64,000 nucleotides of DNA. Origin: Hsuehochloa calcarea. Lineage: Eukaryota > Streptophyta > Magnoliopsida > Poales > Poaceae. Location: positions 18,721,763 through 18,785,762 of the forward strand of contig CM070601.1 of the NCBI GenBank assembly GCA_036346395.1. The letters are read 5' to 3'. Shown here one piece after another: positions 1 to 11,649 of the stretch. The translations under genes were made by a program, and so were the position numbers. Position 1 is the stretch's first letter, and each line of letters begins with the position of its first letter. Under the pieces are notes generated by a model, which ran no database searches, was not told the origin of the DNA, and saw only the letters and a list, made by a program, of their open reading frames with translations.

Positions 1-54
1 TCAACACTGTTTGGTTATCACAATACATTAGGATTATCGGTATTAGTTTCTCAA

Positions 55-480
55 CTAGTAGCAAGTCCAACGGAAGCTCTCTAACCATTCAGCCTCAACA
101 GTGGCTGTGTTTAGTGCCACAAGTTCTGCTTCCATGGTTGAACTCGTCAATATGGTCTGTTTATACGACCTCCATGAAACTGCAGCACCTGTTAGGGTAA
201 AGACATAACCACTTGTAGCTTTGATCTCGTCTGCATCAGAGATCCAATTTGAATCACTATATCCTTCTAATACAGATGGATAGCTAGTATAGTGAATTCC
301 ATATGAGGTTGTGCCTCTCAAGTAGCGCAACACTCTCTTAAGTGTCTCCCAGTGATCATCTCCTGGGTTAGATGTAAATCGACTTAATTTGCTCACAGCA
401 AATGATATATTAGGTCTTGTGGCACTAGATAAATACACAAGAGACCCAATAATTTGAGAATATCTCAATTAATCATTGTC
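55..480 (-). pseudogene. copia RT C-terminus and RNase H (element A)
   Basis: The 137-residue open frame starts with the end of the copia RT ([20 protein letters not shown], the usual 'YL..TRPDI.FAV..LSRF' block). It continues into RNase H, with [18 protein letters not shown] and [14 protein letters not shown]. RNase H removes the RNA strand during reverse transcription. The frame ends in altered residues near position 60. A stop just upstream, around 470-480, separates it from the rest of pol. Family assignment is secure; function is lost. Confidence 0.85.
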
Positions 481-585
481 TAATCCCTGATTCTTTCGAA
501 GCTTAACACTAGCATTGTAAGGAGTTGGGGAAATCTTACAGTTCTCAAAACCGAACCGACTCAATATTTTCTCAGCATAATTGGA

Positions 586-808
586 TTAGTTCAATGTGAT
601 CCCATCCTCATATTTGATCAATTTAATATTTAAAATAACATATGTCTCTTCTAAGTCTTTCATATCAAAGCATCTAGATGAGAAAGATTTGACCTCGTCA
701 ATAACAGCAGTGTTTGTCCCAAATATAAGTATGTCATCGACATACAAACACAAAATCACTCCTTGACCCCCATCATAACGATAATACACACATTTATCTG
801 CCTCATTC
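586..808 (-). pseudogene. copia RT palm segment with YVDD (element A)
   Basis: The minus-strand frame reads NEADKCVYYRYDGG, then CLYVDDILIFGTN, the catalytic YVDD box of copia reverse transcriptases. It continues to the DMKDLEE region, where this family normally has DMGEA or DLGEA. The reading continues across the solo LTR: residues ending in GVAVN are encoded just right of 2584, and NEADKC just left of 809. The two parts were therefore one gene before that insertion. Confidence 0.88.
804..808. repeat. Left target-site duplication CATTC of the solo LTR
   Basis: CATTC here is matched by CATTC at 2580-2584. Removing one copy plus the LTR restores a continuous copia RT reading (GVAVN-NEADKC), so this is a genuine insertion footprint. 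Confidence 0.85.
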
Positions 809-923
809 TGTGGATTTCATGGGGATATGTTCCAGATCTTAGGATGATGTGACAATTGGCAATGGCGTTTACGGTTAGTCGTTTCACGTGTTTTCGACAA
901 AGTTCTGAGCTTCTTTGGGCGAG

Positions 924-2350
924 GCGGTCCGACCGGTCCTTACGCAATGATCCGACCGGTCCCAAATCGGTCGGACCGGCGATGACCAAAGTAGTCAAAA
1001 CAAATTTGGGCCAAAAATAGGTGTTGTAGGCAAGTGAGGGATCCCAATGCACTTGGTCTCATGATTTTTGAGTCTCGATAAAAGTTCTATTGGTTTAAAG
1101 TTTCCAGAGGTTTCGGATTTTCGGGGTTGAAATTCGGCTAAGTCCCAAGGCGGTCCGACGGCTCACGAGGAGCGGTCCGACCGCCAAGGAAGGTCCGGCC
1201 AAGCTCACTGGAGCGGTCGGACCGTAATAACTTGAGCGTTGGCCAACCGTGGCGATGTTGATTTGTTAGGTCAAAGTCATTGGTTTCATGGCATATGATT
1301 TGCATGATGCATGTTTTGACTAACATGGGTCAAGTTGTGAAGAACTTATTCCCGAATCGTGTTTTCTTATGCGTGGTTGTGCGGGTTGCTTGGTGGTCAA
1401 CGACGGTCAGCGGCGAGGAGGATCGGGACTAGACTTGGAGAGTTGAGGTCGAGAACAATCTACGATGCGGGTGAGGTCAACGACTCAAGCGTGGCGCAAG
1501 ATGGACAAGGGTGACCTATTGGCAAATCCATGGTGCATGGTGAAGCGGTTTAGGTCAAAAGGTTAAAGACGGCGCTTTGCGAAGCGTGCGTGTGTGACCC
1601 GTTTGTTAGTGGGCCTTAACGGGAGCCCAATTAAGTCAAACCCTAAGAGTTTTAGGTCTCCACTATAAATAGGAGGAGATGGTGGCTGCACCTCTCTCTC
1701 TTTCGCCTTTTTATGTTTTAAAACCCTAATTGTCTTTAGGGGAGTTGAGGTGGAGGCTAGGGCTCTTGATGGTTTGTGGTGAATTTCGTGATCTTTGATT
1801 GTCCACTGATCCATGATGGTGTGGATGTAATCCAGCATCAATCACGAAATCAATCTATGCAAGGTTTGCTTGAGATAAGTCTCTTTTCGTTCTTGCTTTC
1901 AATTTCGTGTTTTTAGGGCTTTCTTTGATCCGCGAGTTTGTGTTTGATTCTTTCACGTGAATTAGCTTGCTGTGATATGTGTGAATCTATCTAGCATCAT
2001 CTTGATCATCAATCCCTCACGAACAAGCTTTAGGATCAAGTTTTCGTTCTTGCGGTTTTAGACCTTACGTTAATCAATTGGCAATTGCTCAAGATCGTTC
2101 CAAGAATTATCATAATATTCGATTGGAATAGGTCCTCAATAGCATATAGAAGGTGTGTGCAAAGTTTCATAAAGATTGGAGTTGAGAATCAAAAGTTTCA
2201 CATAATTGCATCTTCGTCATCGGTGATTTTCTTGTTTGGATCGGTTACGTAGATCGCCGGTCCGACCGCCATCACCACCGGTCCGACCGATTTGAGCGGT
2301 CCGACCGCCAAGACTACGCCGGTCGGACCGCCCGACAATCGGTCCGACCG
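924..2350. repeat. Two clusters of a palindromic CGGTCSGACCG motif inside the solo LTR
   Basis: The 11-mer CGGTCCGACCG or its reverse complement CGGTCGGACCG occurs at 924, 968, 1173, 1214, 2258, 2280, 2297, 2320 and 2340, with further one-mismatch copies (for example 1151). The flanks differ, so this is a dispersed short motif and not a tandem copy of a longer unit. The motif is a near-perfect inverted repeat around its central base. Its role is unknown; a binding site for a dimeric factor or a subterminal transposition signal is possible. Confidence 0.75.
1664..1671 (+). promoter_or_regulatory. TATA box of the solo LTR
   Basis: TATAAATA in the context CACTATAAATAGGAGG lies a little past the middle of the LTR, where the U3/R boundary would be expected. 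It sets the LTR orientation as plus. Confidence 0.6.
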
Positions 2351-2584
2351 GTTCGATCTGAGTCGACCGCGAAGATGCTGTGTTGCTTTGATTCTTGCGA
2401 TTTTTGTAGCATTGCTTAGGGGTTTAATTGGATTCAATACTAGTCTTCCATTTGTCTTGGTATATTGATCTTCATAGCTTTCTAATAGCTCTTTGGAGTG
2501 AAATTGTATTGAGTTCATAATTTGTGAAAAGTGAGCGTGCTCCTATTCACCCCCCTCTAGTCGCCTTTACGGTCCAACACATTC

Positions 2585-3396
2585 ACAGCAACACCAGCAG
2601 ATGTTAAAGTTCTATCAAACTTCTTGTGCCATTGATTATGTGCTTGCTTTAGGCCATACAAGGATTTGATTAATTTGCACACCTTATTTTCCTATCTGGA
2701 TATCATAAAACCATCTGATTGTTCCATATAGATTTCTTCCTCCAACTGTCCATTAAGAAAAGTTGCCTTTACATCTATTTGATGGATGTGTAGACTATGG
2801 GAAGCAGCTAGTCCAATAAGCACTCGAATGGTGGTTAATCTGGCAACAAGAGAGTAAGTATCAAAATAATCATCACATTCTTTCTGGGTATAACTCTTGG
2901 CCACAAGTTTTGCCTTATACTTATCAATAGTACCATCATGCCTTATTTTCTTTTTAATGATCCACTTGCATCCAACATGTTTGCACCTGATAGGATGATC
3001 AGTGATATCCCAAGTCCCGTTAGCCATAATGGAATCCATCGCGCTATGGACTACCTCTTTCCAATACTCAGCATCAGGTAATGCATAAGCCTCCGAAAGA
3101 ATGTTTGGCACATCATCCATGAGGTATACAAAAAAGTCTCCACCAAAGATTTTCTCAATCCTTTGTTGCTTGCTCCTACGATGAGCATCTTCAACAAAAT
3201 TGTGATCTTCCTTAGGAATATCATATATTGATGGTATTTCATATATTGGTTCAGATATAATGGTAGGTTCAATATTACTATTATTGATAGTTTGATTATC
3301 CTCAGTTCGAGTAGTATTGTCTGCAGTTCTCATAGGATAAATATCCTTAAAAAATGAAGCTTCTCTGGACTCCATTATTGTGTTAACAATAATCAC
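2585..3396 (-). pseudogene. copia RT N-terminal half and hinge (element A)
   Basis: Minus-strand residues include WKEVVHSAMDSIMANGTWD, CKWIIKKKIRHDGTIDKYKA, KLVAKSYTQKECDDYFDTYS, and HIHQIDVKATFLNGQLEEEI. These match the start of the copia RT domain, where the conserved Asp sits in 'QMDVKTAFLNG'. Upstream of it is the low-complexity Asn/Thr/Ile-rich linker between integrase and RT. Expected residues have drifted (S for G in VAKGYTQ; KATF for KTAF). The frame ends near 2692 and resumes across a change near 2690. Confidence 0.87.
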
Positions 3397-4345
3397 AAGA
3401 GTTTCTGATTTTACTACTAAAAATCTATAGGCCGCGCTATTATTAGCATATCCTAGTAAGACACAATCGACTGTTTTAGGTCAAATATTTCTCTTTTTCT
3501 ACAATTGTATATTGACTTTTGCCAAACACCCCGAAGTTCGTAGAAAATTAACATTGGGTTTTCTCCCCATCCATCCCTCATACAGAGTAATCTCATACAT
3601 TTTAGGGATTACTCTATTTAGAACAAAAGTTGCTGTCAATGTAGCTTCCCCCCACTCCATATCTTAGGCATACCGGCACTCTCTTACATGGCATTCACCA
3701 AGTCTGTTAGTGTCTGATTTTTCCTCTCAGCCACTCTGTTTGATTGGGGTGAATATGGTGGTGTAACTTCATGGACTATTCAATATTCAGAAAAGAATTG
3801 AGAGAATTCATGAGAGATATACTCTCCTCCACGATCAGATCTTAGTCTTTTAATTTTCTTTTCTAGTTGATTCTCAACCTCAACCTTATAAATTTTAAAA
3901 TAATTTAAATCTTCATATTTTGTTTCCAGTAGATACACATAGCAATATCGTGATGCATCATTAATAAGTGTTAAAAATATCTTTTGCCCCCTTTTGTCAA
4001 CAATCCATTCATCTCACACAGATCAGAATGGACAAGATCTAATGGTGCCAAGTTCTTTTCCTTCTGTAACCCCTGAAAGGGTTTGCAAGGTTGTTTTGCT
4101 TGCACACAAGTTTGACACCTTGATCCTTTGACAATTTTACATTTTGGAATTAAATCTAATCTGGACATTCGAGCAATACTATCAAAACCAATATGACAAA
4201 AATGAGAATGATGTATATTGGCCTCACATTTATTTAAACCAGTTACAACATTCAGATTATAATAATACTCTAAAGTGCTTATGCAGAACAAGTCTTCGCT
4301 CTCATAGCCTATACCAACAAAGTTACCGAACTTAGGCAATGCCAC
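3397..4345 (-). pseudogene. copia pre-integrase and integrase core (element A)
   Basis: From right to left on the minus strand, the GAG-pre-integrase zinc region comes first (HSHFCHIGFDSIARM...CKIVKGSRCQTCVQAKQ, an HHCC-type arrangement). LDLVHSDLCEMNG follows, the start of the integrase core with its first catalytic Asp. Further left, translated pieces read LRSDRGGEY (second Asp region) and THEVTPPYSPQ-like text. In-frame stops occur near 3780 and 3690. The enzyme would have inserted the cDNA into the genome; here it is inactive. Confidence 0.82.
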
Positions 4346-5491
4346 TTTATTTGACTCAAATACTAGCTTATAACCATCCCTACATAGGAGATAACCACTA
4401 ACGAGATTCTTATTTATTGTTGGTGCATGCTACACGTTCTTCAAGTGGACAATCTTCCCTGAAGTAAGCCTCAGATCCACCATGCCAACACCAAGAACAG
4501 AAGCATGTGACCCATTCCCCATTAGGACGGAGGAAGTCCCGACTGCCTGATAAGAAGAAAACAAGAAAATATCATAACATACTTGAACGTTAGCTTCAGT
4601 ATCAACCCACTAATCAGTGGATTGACATACTGAAAAAACAACATGTGAATTACCATACCCTCCTTTTGAGGCCTCGCCTATGATCACGTTGACAACCTTT
4701 TTCTTTGGTTGTTTAGCATCCTTACTCTTGTGGAAACGATAATCTTTTGCCATATGACCGTTTTTCCCACATACAAAGCATGTGAGGTTCTTCATATACT
4801 TCTTCTCTGTTTTCCTCTTAAAGCTAGTTGTCTTGTTTGGTTTAAATCCATTGTTATTCTTGCCATATCTTTTCTCTATGATATTTGTATTGATCTTACC
4901 GTTCTGACTTATCGTGCTTGGTGCATCTTTTGCTCTTGCCTTTTTTTCCACATCAAGAGCAGCAATGAGATCCTCAATAGATATATCTTCCCTCTTATGC
5001 TATAAGCCAGTGGCAAAATCCCGCCATGAAGCAGGAAGTTTAGCAACAATGCCTGCAGCCACAAACTTAGGAGGCAAAACACAACTCAAATGCACAATCT
5101 CTCCGACCAGTAGCTGAAGCTAATTAGCCTGTGCAACTTTCGAATTAGCATCGTCCATGCTGTAGTCGAAGAAGTGCTCGCACATGTAGAGCCAACGACC
5201 AGCCTCAGCTTCGGCATATTTGTGCTCTAGTGCATCCCACAACTCTATGACGAACTTGAAGTCCATGTACACATCATAGAGCTGGTCGGCCAGTATAGTC
5301 AATATGCATCTAAAGGATGTGTTGTTATCTATGTCAAACCGCACAGTTTGTTCAATCGTAAATGGATACTGTGGTCGGATCACCCACCACAGCCCCAAAG
5401 ACATGAGCCAAAACATGACCCTTATCTACCATCTACGAAAGTTATGACTAGAAAACCTCTCAGGTTTCATAGCATCAGAAGTACCCGCCAT
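4346..5491 (-). pseudogene. copia gag and protease region (element A)
   Basis: The frame starts at the minus-strand ATG ending at 5491 (MAGTSDAMKPERF, then FRRW, the usual copia gag opening), with a stop soon after. It continues through WDALEHKYAEAEAGRWLYM to a basic segment and a CCHC knuckle, CFVCGKNGHMAKDY, at ~4775. The last cysteine is Tyr, so zinc binding is lost. Protease and pre-integrase remnants lie at 4346-4620. Gag would have packaged the RNA. A near copy of this stretch lies at 17734-18491, where a different cysteine of the knuckle is lost. Confidence 0.83.
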
Positions 5492-5623
5492 TGATGAATC
5501 ACAAAAATGTCTGCAATAAGGTTTTTGGATTGTTCGAAATGGGGACAATAGTTTAATTCTAGATTTTATTATGAGGCAAAGATCACACAAAGCTAGAGAT
5601 GCCTAAGTCGATACTAACATGTA

Positions 5624-6388
5624 ACATCCCAATTTTGGAGAGTTCTTGAAATTTTCAAAATAAAAATAATTGTTTGATTTGTCCTGAATTGTTAAAACTT
5701 AATTTGAAATTTTAGAAATTAAAAATAAATTTAATGTGAATAAATCAAACTCTGACTAAATAAAAATTATTTTATTTTATTTTCTGGATTTGGATTTCCC
5801 TTTTTCCAGACCTTGTTTTTATTTTCGTTGAGTTCTTTCTATTTTTTTTGGCTTTCCCGAGTTTCAAAGCCTTTTTGAAACTTTAAAAATTAAAAAGGAA
5901 TGATTTGATTTATCTCTATTTGTTAAAATCTTAATGTGAGATTATCAAAAATTAGAACTATTTAATATAAATAAATCAAACTTCAAATTTAAAATAAAAA
6001 TGGCTTATTTGATTTTCTAGATTTTCTTGGATTTTCTCCAAATTCTTTTGCTATTTTCTTGGAGTTCAATTTAAATTATTTATTTTTATGTTGTTTTTTT
6101 CCAAAAATTCCTTTTCTCGATTGTAAAATTTAATTTAAATTAATTATTTTGAAAGTCAGGGATTTATTTATGATTTTTTTGCATTTTATTTAATTTATTA
6201 AGCTTGAATTGATTTTCAAGCAGAAACATTTTAAATAATTAAAATAAACTTCAAATAAATCTAAAAGTATTTTATTTGGTCTTTTTAGGTTGTGAGGAAT
6301 TTTATATAAAAAATAGAATTTATAAATTTATTTCTTTTCTTTTCTTCTTTTTCTTTCTCTCTCTCTTGCTGTGTGCGCTGCCTTAACA
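5624..6388 (+). mobile_element. Truncated 5' part of a long gypsy LTR, related to element C LTRs
   Basis: It begins TGTAACATCCCAATTTTGG, the same LTR start seen in reverse complement at 49257, 58059 and 60930. The following AT-rich sequence aligns over some 150 bp with the minus strand of 60780-60930 (blocks such as AACTTAATTTGAAATTT and GAGTAAATCAAAC). It ends at ~6388 in a pyrimidine run plus TGTGTGCGCTGCC, and gypsy pol begins there. No far LTR end is seen, so it is a truncated LTR. It has no coding content. Confidence 0.6.
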
Positions 6389-6960
6389 TAACAGTAAGTG
6401 CCATATGGTGTGATGAAGGAAGTTTTCTCCGCATCATTTTTACTCATGTTTATCTGGTGGTACCCTGAATATGCATCTAAAAAGCTTAGCAAGTCGCACC
6501 CGAAGGTGGAGTCTACAAGCTGGTCAATGCGAGGAAGGGGAAAATCGTTCTTCGGACAAGCTTTATTAAGATCTGTGAAGTCAATACACTTTTGCCATTT
6601 CCCATCATTCTTTTTAACCATTAAAGGATTGGCGAGCCACTGAGGGTGATGGACTTCATGAATAAACCCAGCTTTAAGGAGCTTGTCAATCTCCGACTGG
6701 ATTGCTTCCTTCCGGTCAGGTGCAAAACGCCTTAGCTTCTGCTTGACCGGCTTTTTATCAGGTTGGAGAGCTAACCTGTGCTCGATCACTTCCCTGGGGA
6801 CTCCGGGCAGGTCGGACGCTTGTCAAGCGAAAACATCCTGATTTGCTTGGAGGAAAGAGACGAGCGACTCTTCCTATTTAGGGTTGAGTCCTTCTCCGAT
6901 CAGTAACTTCGGAACTAACCTGTCGATGTCTCCCAACCTGGTGTCTCTCGGAGAAACACC
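6389..6960 (-). pseudogene. Ty3/gypsy reverse transcriptase fragment (RIRE2-like)
   Basis: The minus-strand frame reads MIEHRLALQPDKKPVKQKLR, then KKNDGKWQKCIDFTDLNKAC, FPLPRIDQLVDSTFGCDLLS, and FLDAYSGYHQINM. These are classic N-terminal blocks of gypsy RT, including the first catalytic Asp in FLDAYSGYHQI. It breaks off after YGTYCYV at ~6390, where LTR-like sequence begins, before the YVDD box is reached. The fragment is cut at both ends: left by the LTR fragment and right by element B. Confidence 0.85.
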
Positions 6961-7527
6961 TTTGTCGAGGGACACCTATTTTGTCTGATCGAAGGGTTTG
7001 GGTGTCAACTTTGGTCTAGAGTGCCTGGCCTGCATCGCAGAACAGTCAGTATTTCTAGTCGGAAGCTCATCGACCAGTCCTAAAGATCTTCGATCGCAAA
7101 CATAATCTATTTTTTGATCTCCCCGAACCATGATGACACCTTTTGGTCCTGGCATCTTTAGACTCTGATAATCGTAATGCGTGGCTATCATAAACTTTGC
7201 TAGAGCCGAACGACCAAGGATCCCGTTATAGGCGGTCTCAAAATCGACCACGTCAAACGAAATCTTTTTCGTTCGAAAGTTATCAGGACTTCCGAATGTA
7301 ACTGATAAGGACACTTGTCCTATCGGTTTGGCGGTAGAGCCAGGGACTATGCCATGGAAGGCATATTTTACTGGCTTTACCTTTGACTTAGGAACCTGCA
7401 TTTCTTCTAAATATCCCGAGAATAATATATTTAAAGAACTACCTCCATCTATCAAGACTCTATTGACCTTACAATTATTAATGGTAGGCTCAACTATAAT
7501 AGGGAACCTACCCGGTCGAGTCGATGA
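6961..7527 (-). pseudogene. Ty3/gypsy protease and pol linker (RIRE2-like)
   Basis: MIDGGSSLNILF contains the retropepsin Asp-Gly motif (D-G-[GS]-S). It is followed by a second half with FDVVDFETAYNGILGRSALAKF, the conserved ILGR of this clade. The frame lies directly upstream of the RT fragment in the same orientation and so belongs to the same element. It is interrupted at 7527 by the start of element B; GATGA just before the LTR would be the left target duplication of that insertion. Confidence 0.8.
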
Positions 7528-10500
7528 TGTAATACTCTGAAAATAATAATAATATTAATAATCGCGTCTTAAGAGTCGGAGAGTAATTAAATTAATTAGT
7601 TAAAGAATTTAGGGCTTGTGCGTAATTAAAGAATTTAGTATACGTGAAAAATAGAATTTCAGGATTTTTAAGAGCCATATAAATAGATTGTGGAGTCTCT
7701 AGAAAACCTAGCAATTTTCCTTTTTCCAAGCCGCCGCGCATCAAGTTACATTGTCGCCGCTAACCAATTCTAACTTTGCATTTGCTAACTTGCTATTATT
7801 GTCTTGACCATTGTATTTGCCAAGTCTCTTTGCCTTCGCGTTGAAAACTGCGGTTTGTCTTGGTAGAGCTCTAACGTTGAGTCTTCTGCTTGCGTTCTTT
7901 GTGCCAAATCTTAATTTCTTTGTTCTCTGTGACGCCAGCCGACGCCGAGCGAAGCCTGCTGAGCCAGCTGCCGACGCCCTGCAGTCATCGCGTAGAGGTC
8001 AATTGCTGCTCGTCTTTTTTTTTTTGTTGGCAAGGTCTATTGATTTGCTAAGACACTGCCGTCCTTTTTGTCTTCATGCAATCAAATTGTTAGCTTCGGT
8101 GGATACTGGATGGCGTAGTTACTTTGTGTAGTGGCGTACTGCCTTGCCTTGGTTGGATAGTAGATGGGAGTGTTTGATCTGGTGGTTTCCCAAGACATAT
8201 GACTACGTAATTCATTGAGAGGTGCCGAATTAGAAGTAGATGTATTAAACTCTGCTAATTAGTAGTTGATTAACTAATGTGATTTGCATGCATGCACCTG
8301 ATTAGCTAATTGCTTTAGGATAAATTAATTGAGGATAATTAGAGAAGGTTCTATAGTTTTTAGTCAAAGTGCCGATTAATGAATTTGGTTAACCTGCTGT
8401 CCGTTGTACGATTTATTCGGATATCATAATGGCGAATTTTGGAAATCTCATCTACTAGTTAATTGTAGATAATTTCGATATCTCTCTATAGCATATTTAA
8501 TCATGTCAATCGGACAAGTAGAATTTGAGTTATGATTTTCGGAAGACCGCTGTTTTTACGGTTGTCGTCTTTCGGCGCTGTTTTGGTAGACTGCGGATTA
8601 AAAATAGTAAATAGCTTAATTAGAGTTTTTGATCTACATGAAAGTTGTAGATAATTGTCCAACGGTTCTGTAGAATCTGAGAACATGCATTTTGGTTGAG
8701 TATTTCTTGTCGGCCATTATGAATTACTTAGAGGCTGAATCTCAGGTTTTTGTCTCCTAGAGTTATGTTCCTGGTTTCCTTAGCTTTCTTTTGGCACCGA
8801 GATCACGAGATTCCACCCTGTGGTTTAGGAGATATGAATTTTTAACCGCACACTACTCTATCTGTCGAGATTTTGGAGATCGGTTGCTCATCGGTTTTGA
8901 TCTAATTACAGTCGATTCGAACTCCCACCCAAATAGGTTATTGTAGCCCTTTAAATTATATTTTCAAGTTGATAAAGATCACCTCAATTGGATCGAGTAG
9001 AATAAATGTTACGTCATTTTATTTACCATACGCTCAAATCGCGATATATGTTAGTATTTTCAATTGTTGTTTAGGCCACTGTTTGGCGAATCAAAGGATT
9101 CCACCAACTAGAGTTTTGTAGCCGTGCGTTAAGATTATTTGAGCACTGGTTTCAATTAATTATGAGTTACAGATATTTAATTACGATTTTTCGTCTGCTG
9201 ATCGGAAGGTGAAATCGGTAATAGTTTGTTTTCAAGTCGATGCTAGCGGTATATTGGCGATTAGAAGATATTGTAGAACACCTGAGCAATGTAATATCAT
9301 TGTTCTTATTTCGGAACATATTTGTGTAGGCGGCGAAACATCGCGTGTGGAACACCTTCGTTGCTTACTAACGTCATGAACGCAAAGGCAAGTATTGTTT
9401 GTTAATTTGTGTTGTTTTCAAAGGAATGCATGATGATGTGTCGAATATATGATTGTTCTTGCGTTGTGCTCATGATGTGGATAGATTTCAATATTTATGT
9501 TTCTTGTGATACATGATTCATTCCATTTATGCATGCTTCGTTTCGTCACGGAGTGAAATTTGATTAAGTCCCATCAATTCCGAATGGGCATGTAAGACCC
9601 ACCATTCCAATGTGGGCAATGTTGACACCGTATGAAACGTTCTTCATACGGTATTTGAGGTCCCGTGACTTTGTTAAGTACGGGCTTAAGTGAACACCGA
9701 CGGTGTGTCACTCACTATACTCAGATAAGTTGTGAGCGATCCATTCCTTCATTGCATTATTCCATTCCATGCATTTTCATAAATGTTGGAAGTGTTTACA
9801 AGTGGATTGTGATTACCTTGTTCTCTTGATGTTTCGATTATTCGTTAAATATACTTCTTGAGTCTTTGGCTCATCCTTGCTTTGTTTGTTTTATTTAGGT
9901 AAATGAGGAAGAAGGCTGACCTTTTTGGGGTAGTCCAGACGCACAACACCTTTATCAAACCATAATAACTAATGTTATCTTTTAGTCATGTCAACTATTT
10001 GATAAATTTTCAGATTGTAATAATCCAATTTTGGTAATGCTTCTCGATCGTTTATATGATGTTTCCATTCCTTCCCATGAACTTATCGTTTATCGTCATT
10101 CCTTATGGGATATTGATGATTGAGCCCTGATTAACTGGTAATGTTGTTACTATTAGTATCTTTGTTAGATTTGTGTGACATCTGACTTCCGAATAGCGGG
10201 TGAAACAAAAGTTATGAATTTAGTAAGACTGCTGTTCGAAGCGGACAGACCGACTTTCGGGCTAAATACGGAGGGTTAGATGATTTAATTAGAAGTCTTT
10301 GTAATCTAAGAAAATGTGGATAATTTTATAAAGAATCCAGAATGGGGTGGTTTGTGGTGATCGGACTTTTGAGTCAAAGTTACGCTCTTTTTAGTAACGA
10401 CAGCTATGGGTAACTTTTCGATGCCGCGTAACGTGGTATATTTGGGGCGTGTAGGAGCGAAGCATATTGATTGCTATTCTTGTTGCTGTAATTTGTATTG

Positions 10501-11465
10501 AAGTTGGTGTATTTAATGTAGGAGGCGTCGTGCTTGTTGCCATCTTCTAATCAAATCGTCGTCGCAACTAGTAAAGGCAAGTGCATGGTGAGCGCGATCA
10601 ATGATCGATCAACATTTTCTTTATCTTCTATTACCATTATTGTTGTGCTTTTATTTTGTTTAATTGCAAACAAATAATTGGTATGTTTATATCTTTGTTG
10701 ACAAGCATGATGAAAAGTTGGATATGATGTTTATGATGGAGTTTGCATGTTTGCATTCATAAGCATCTTTGCATATGAAGGTGATCATGAATGATCACAA
10801 CTCCGCAGGAGTGGAGGAGGTCCCGATCCTTATGGAGGAGCAGGGCTTGAGAGTGAATGTTGTCATGAGCATTCACTCATGCTATCTGCGATATCTGTGA
10901 AAGAAGTGCATGTGGACATGTAGATTAGATTTGCATTGATACATGAGATTAATGGATGTGAATCAAATAGAAGTACATGTGATGATAATGAAGTTATTGA
11001 ATCTTTGTTGATTTATTATTGTTCGTTGTTTATGGATGTGTTTCTTTGAGTCGTTGGACTCACCCTTGCTCTATTGTTGTCTTTAGGTGATCTTGAGGAT
11101 CTGAATGGCGAGGCGAGTAGAGCACATGGACATCACATGATCATTCGCCATAATAATCTTTTCATTCAATATTGGTTTACACTTGGACATGTTAGAGGTT
11201 GAATAAAGTTTAGGACATCGTTTGGACTAGACTATTTGCTTTATTAATTTGGATTCATTGGTTGATGCTATTTTGGATTATTTACGGTTATAATTCCCAT
11301 TGCTTATTTATTGTCGCTTGATCCATAATTATGCATGTTTTTTTGTGATCCATTGATATGATTATCGTTGTTTCCTTCTTGTAATTTTATAGTGTGTCGA
11401 TAATTATTAGTTTGAAGAGTAGTGTGGTGGCATTCTAGGCTCGGTGTTGGGTAAGGTGTTATTCT
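7528..11465 (+). repeat. 5' LTR of element B (~3.9 kb)
   Basis: It starts TGTAATACTC at 7528. The right limit is set by the PBS-like sequence starting ~11467, so the exact end is uncertain (no clear CA). Portions 7528-8700 and ~10203-10320 match the 3' LTR at 16423-17733. Two similar blocks near 9850 and 11040 share GAGTC-TTGG-CTCA-CCTTGCT wording, which suggests an internal duplication inside the LTR. No gene is visible in it; short frames are chance. Confidence 0.72.
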
Positions 11466-11466
11466 G

Positions 11467-11480
11467 ATTGGTATCGAGCG
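11467..11480 (+). other. Primer-binding site of element B (altered tRNA-iMet complement)
   Basis: TTGGTATCGAGCGG follows the LTR. The canonical plant sequence is TGGTATCAGAGC; here the A of the CAG is missing. The lost base falls in a CNG site, the context in which other copies in this window also differ. Confidence 0.6.
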
Positions 11481-11649
11481 GGCTTTAGGTCAAGTGGTGA
11501 ATAGATTAACAACATAGGCAAACTAAAATTGTTAAAATTTGTTTTAGTTTAGTAAATCAACTAAAATTTGCTAATGGTTAACTAACCTAAAATTTGACAC
11601 ACTAGTGCCTTGATGAGTTAGAGAGAGTGCGAATATAGTTTTACGCTTA

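Larger units (their letters stand above)
809..2579 (+). mobile_element. Solo LTR (1,771 bp) inserted in the copia RT
   Basis: The block begins TGTGGATTTC and ends GGTCCAACA (TG...CA). It is flanked by identical 5-bp direct repeats CATTC (804-808 and 2580-2584), and the copia RT reading resumes exactly across it. It has no gag or pol and no second LTR, so it fits a solo LTR left by intra-element recombination. A TATAAATA box at 1664-1671 indicates plus-strand polarity. The end contains CACCCCCCTCTAG, a motif I associate with U5 ends of grass LTR elements. Family not identified. Confidence 0.82.
1..5623 (-). mobile_element. Ty1/copia retrotransposon remnant (element A), truncated by the window edge
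   Basis: Read on the minus strand, the order is gag (5491 to ~4620), protease and pre-integrase, integrase, reverse transcriptase and RNase H (down to ~55). This is the copia order, with integrase before RT. Stops and frameshifts break it throughout. A 1.77-kb solo LTR splits the RT. The 3' LTR would lie left of position 1. At the 5' end, just before position 5624, the minus strand reads TTAGTATCGACTTAGG, which resembles a decayed initiator-Met primer-binding site. The copia 5' LTR itself is not recognisable there, because a different LTR fragment abuts. It is a dead element. Confidence 0.85.

Noticed and set aside
5624..6390. This block as the 5' LTR of copia element A
   Set aside because: It abuts the decayed copia PBS, but its start and AT-rich body match the gypsy LTR at 60780-60930, so the gypsy assignment is better supported.
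5619..6395. TAACA on both sides of the LTR fragment as a target-site duplication of a solo LTR
   Set aside because: Left flank is copia leader and right flank is gypsy pol, so the flanks were not one sequence; the right LTR terminus is also missing. Probably coincidence in AT-rich DNA.
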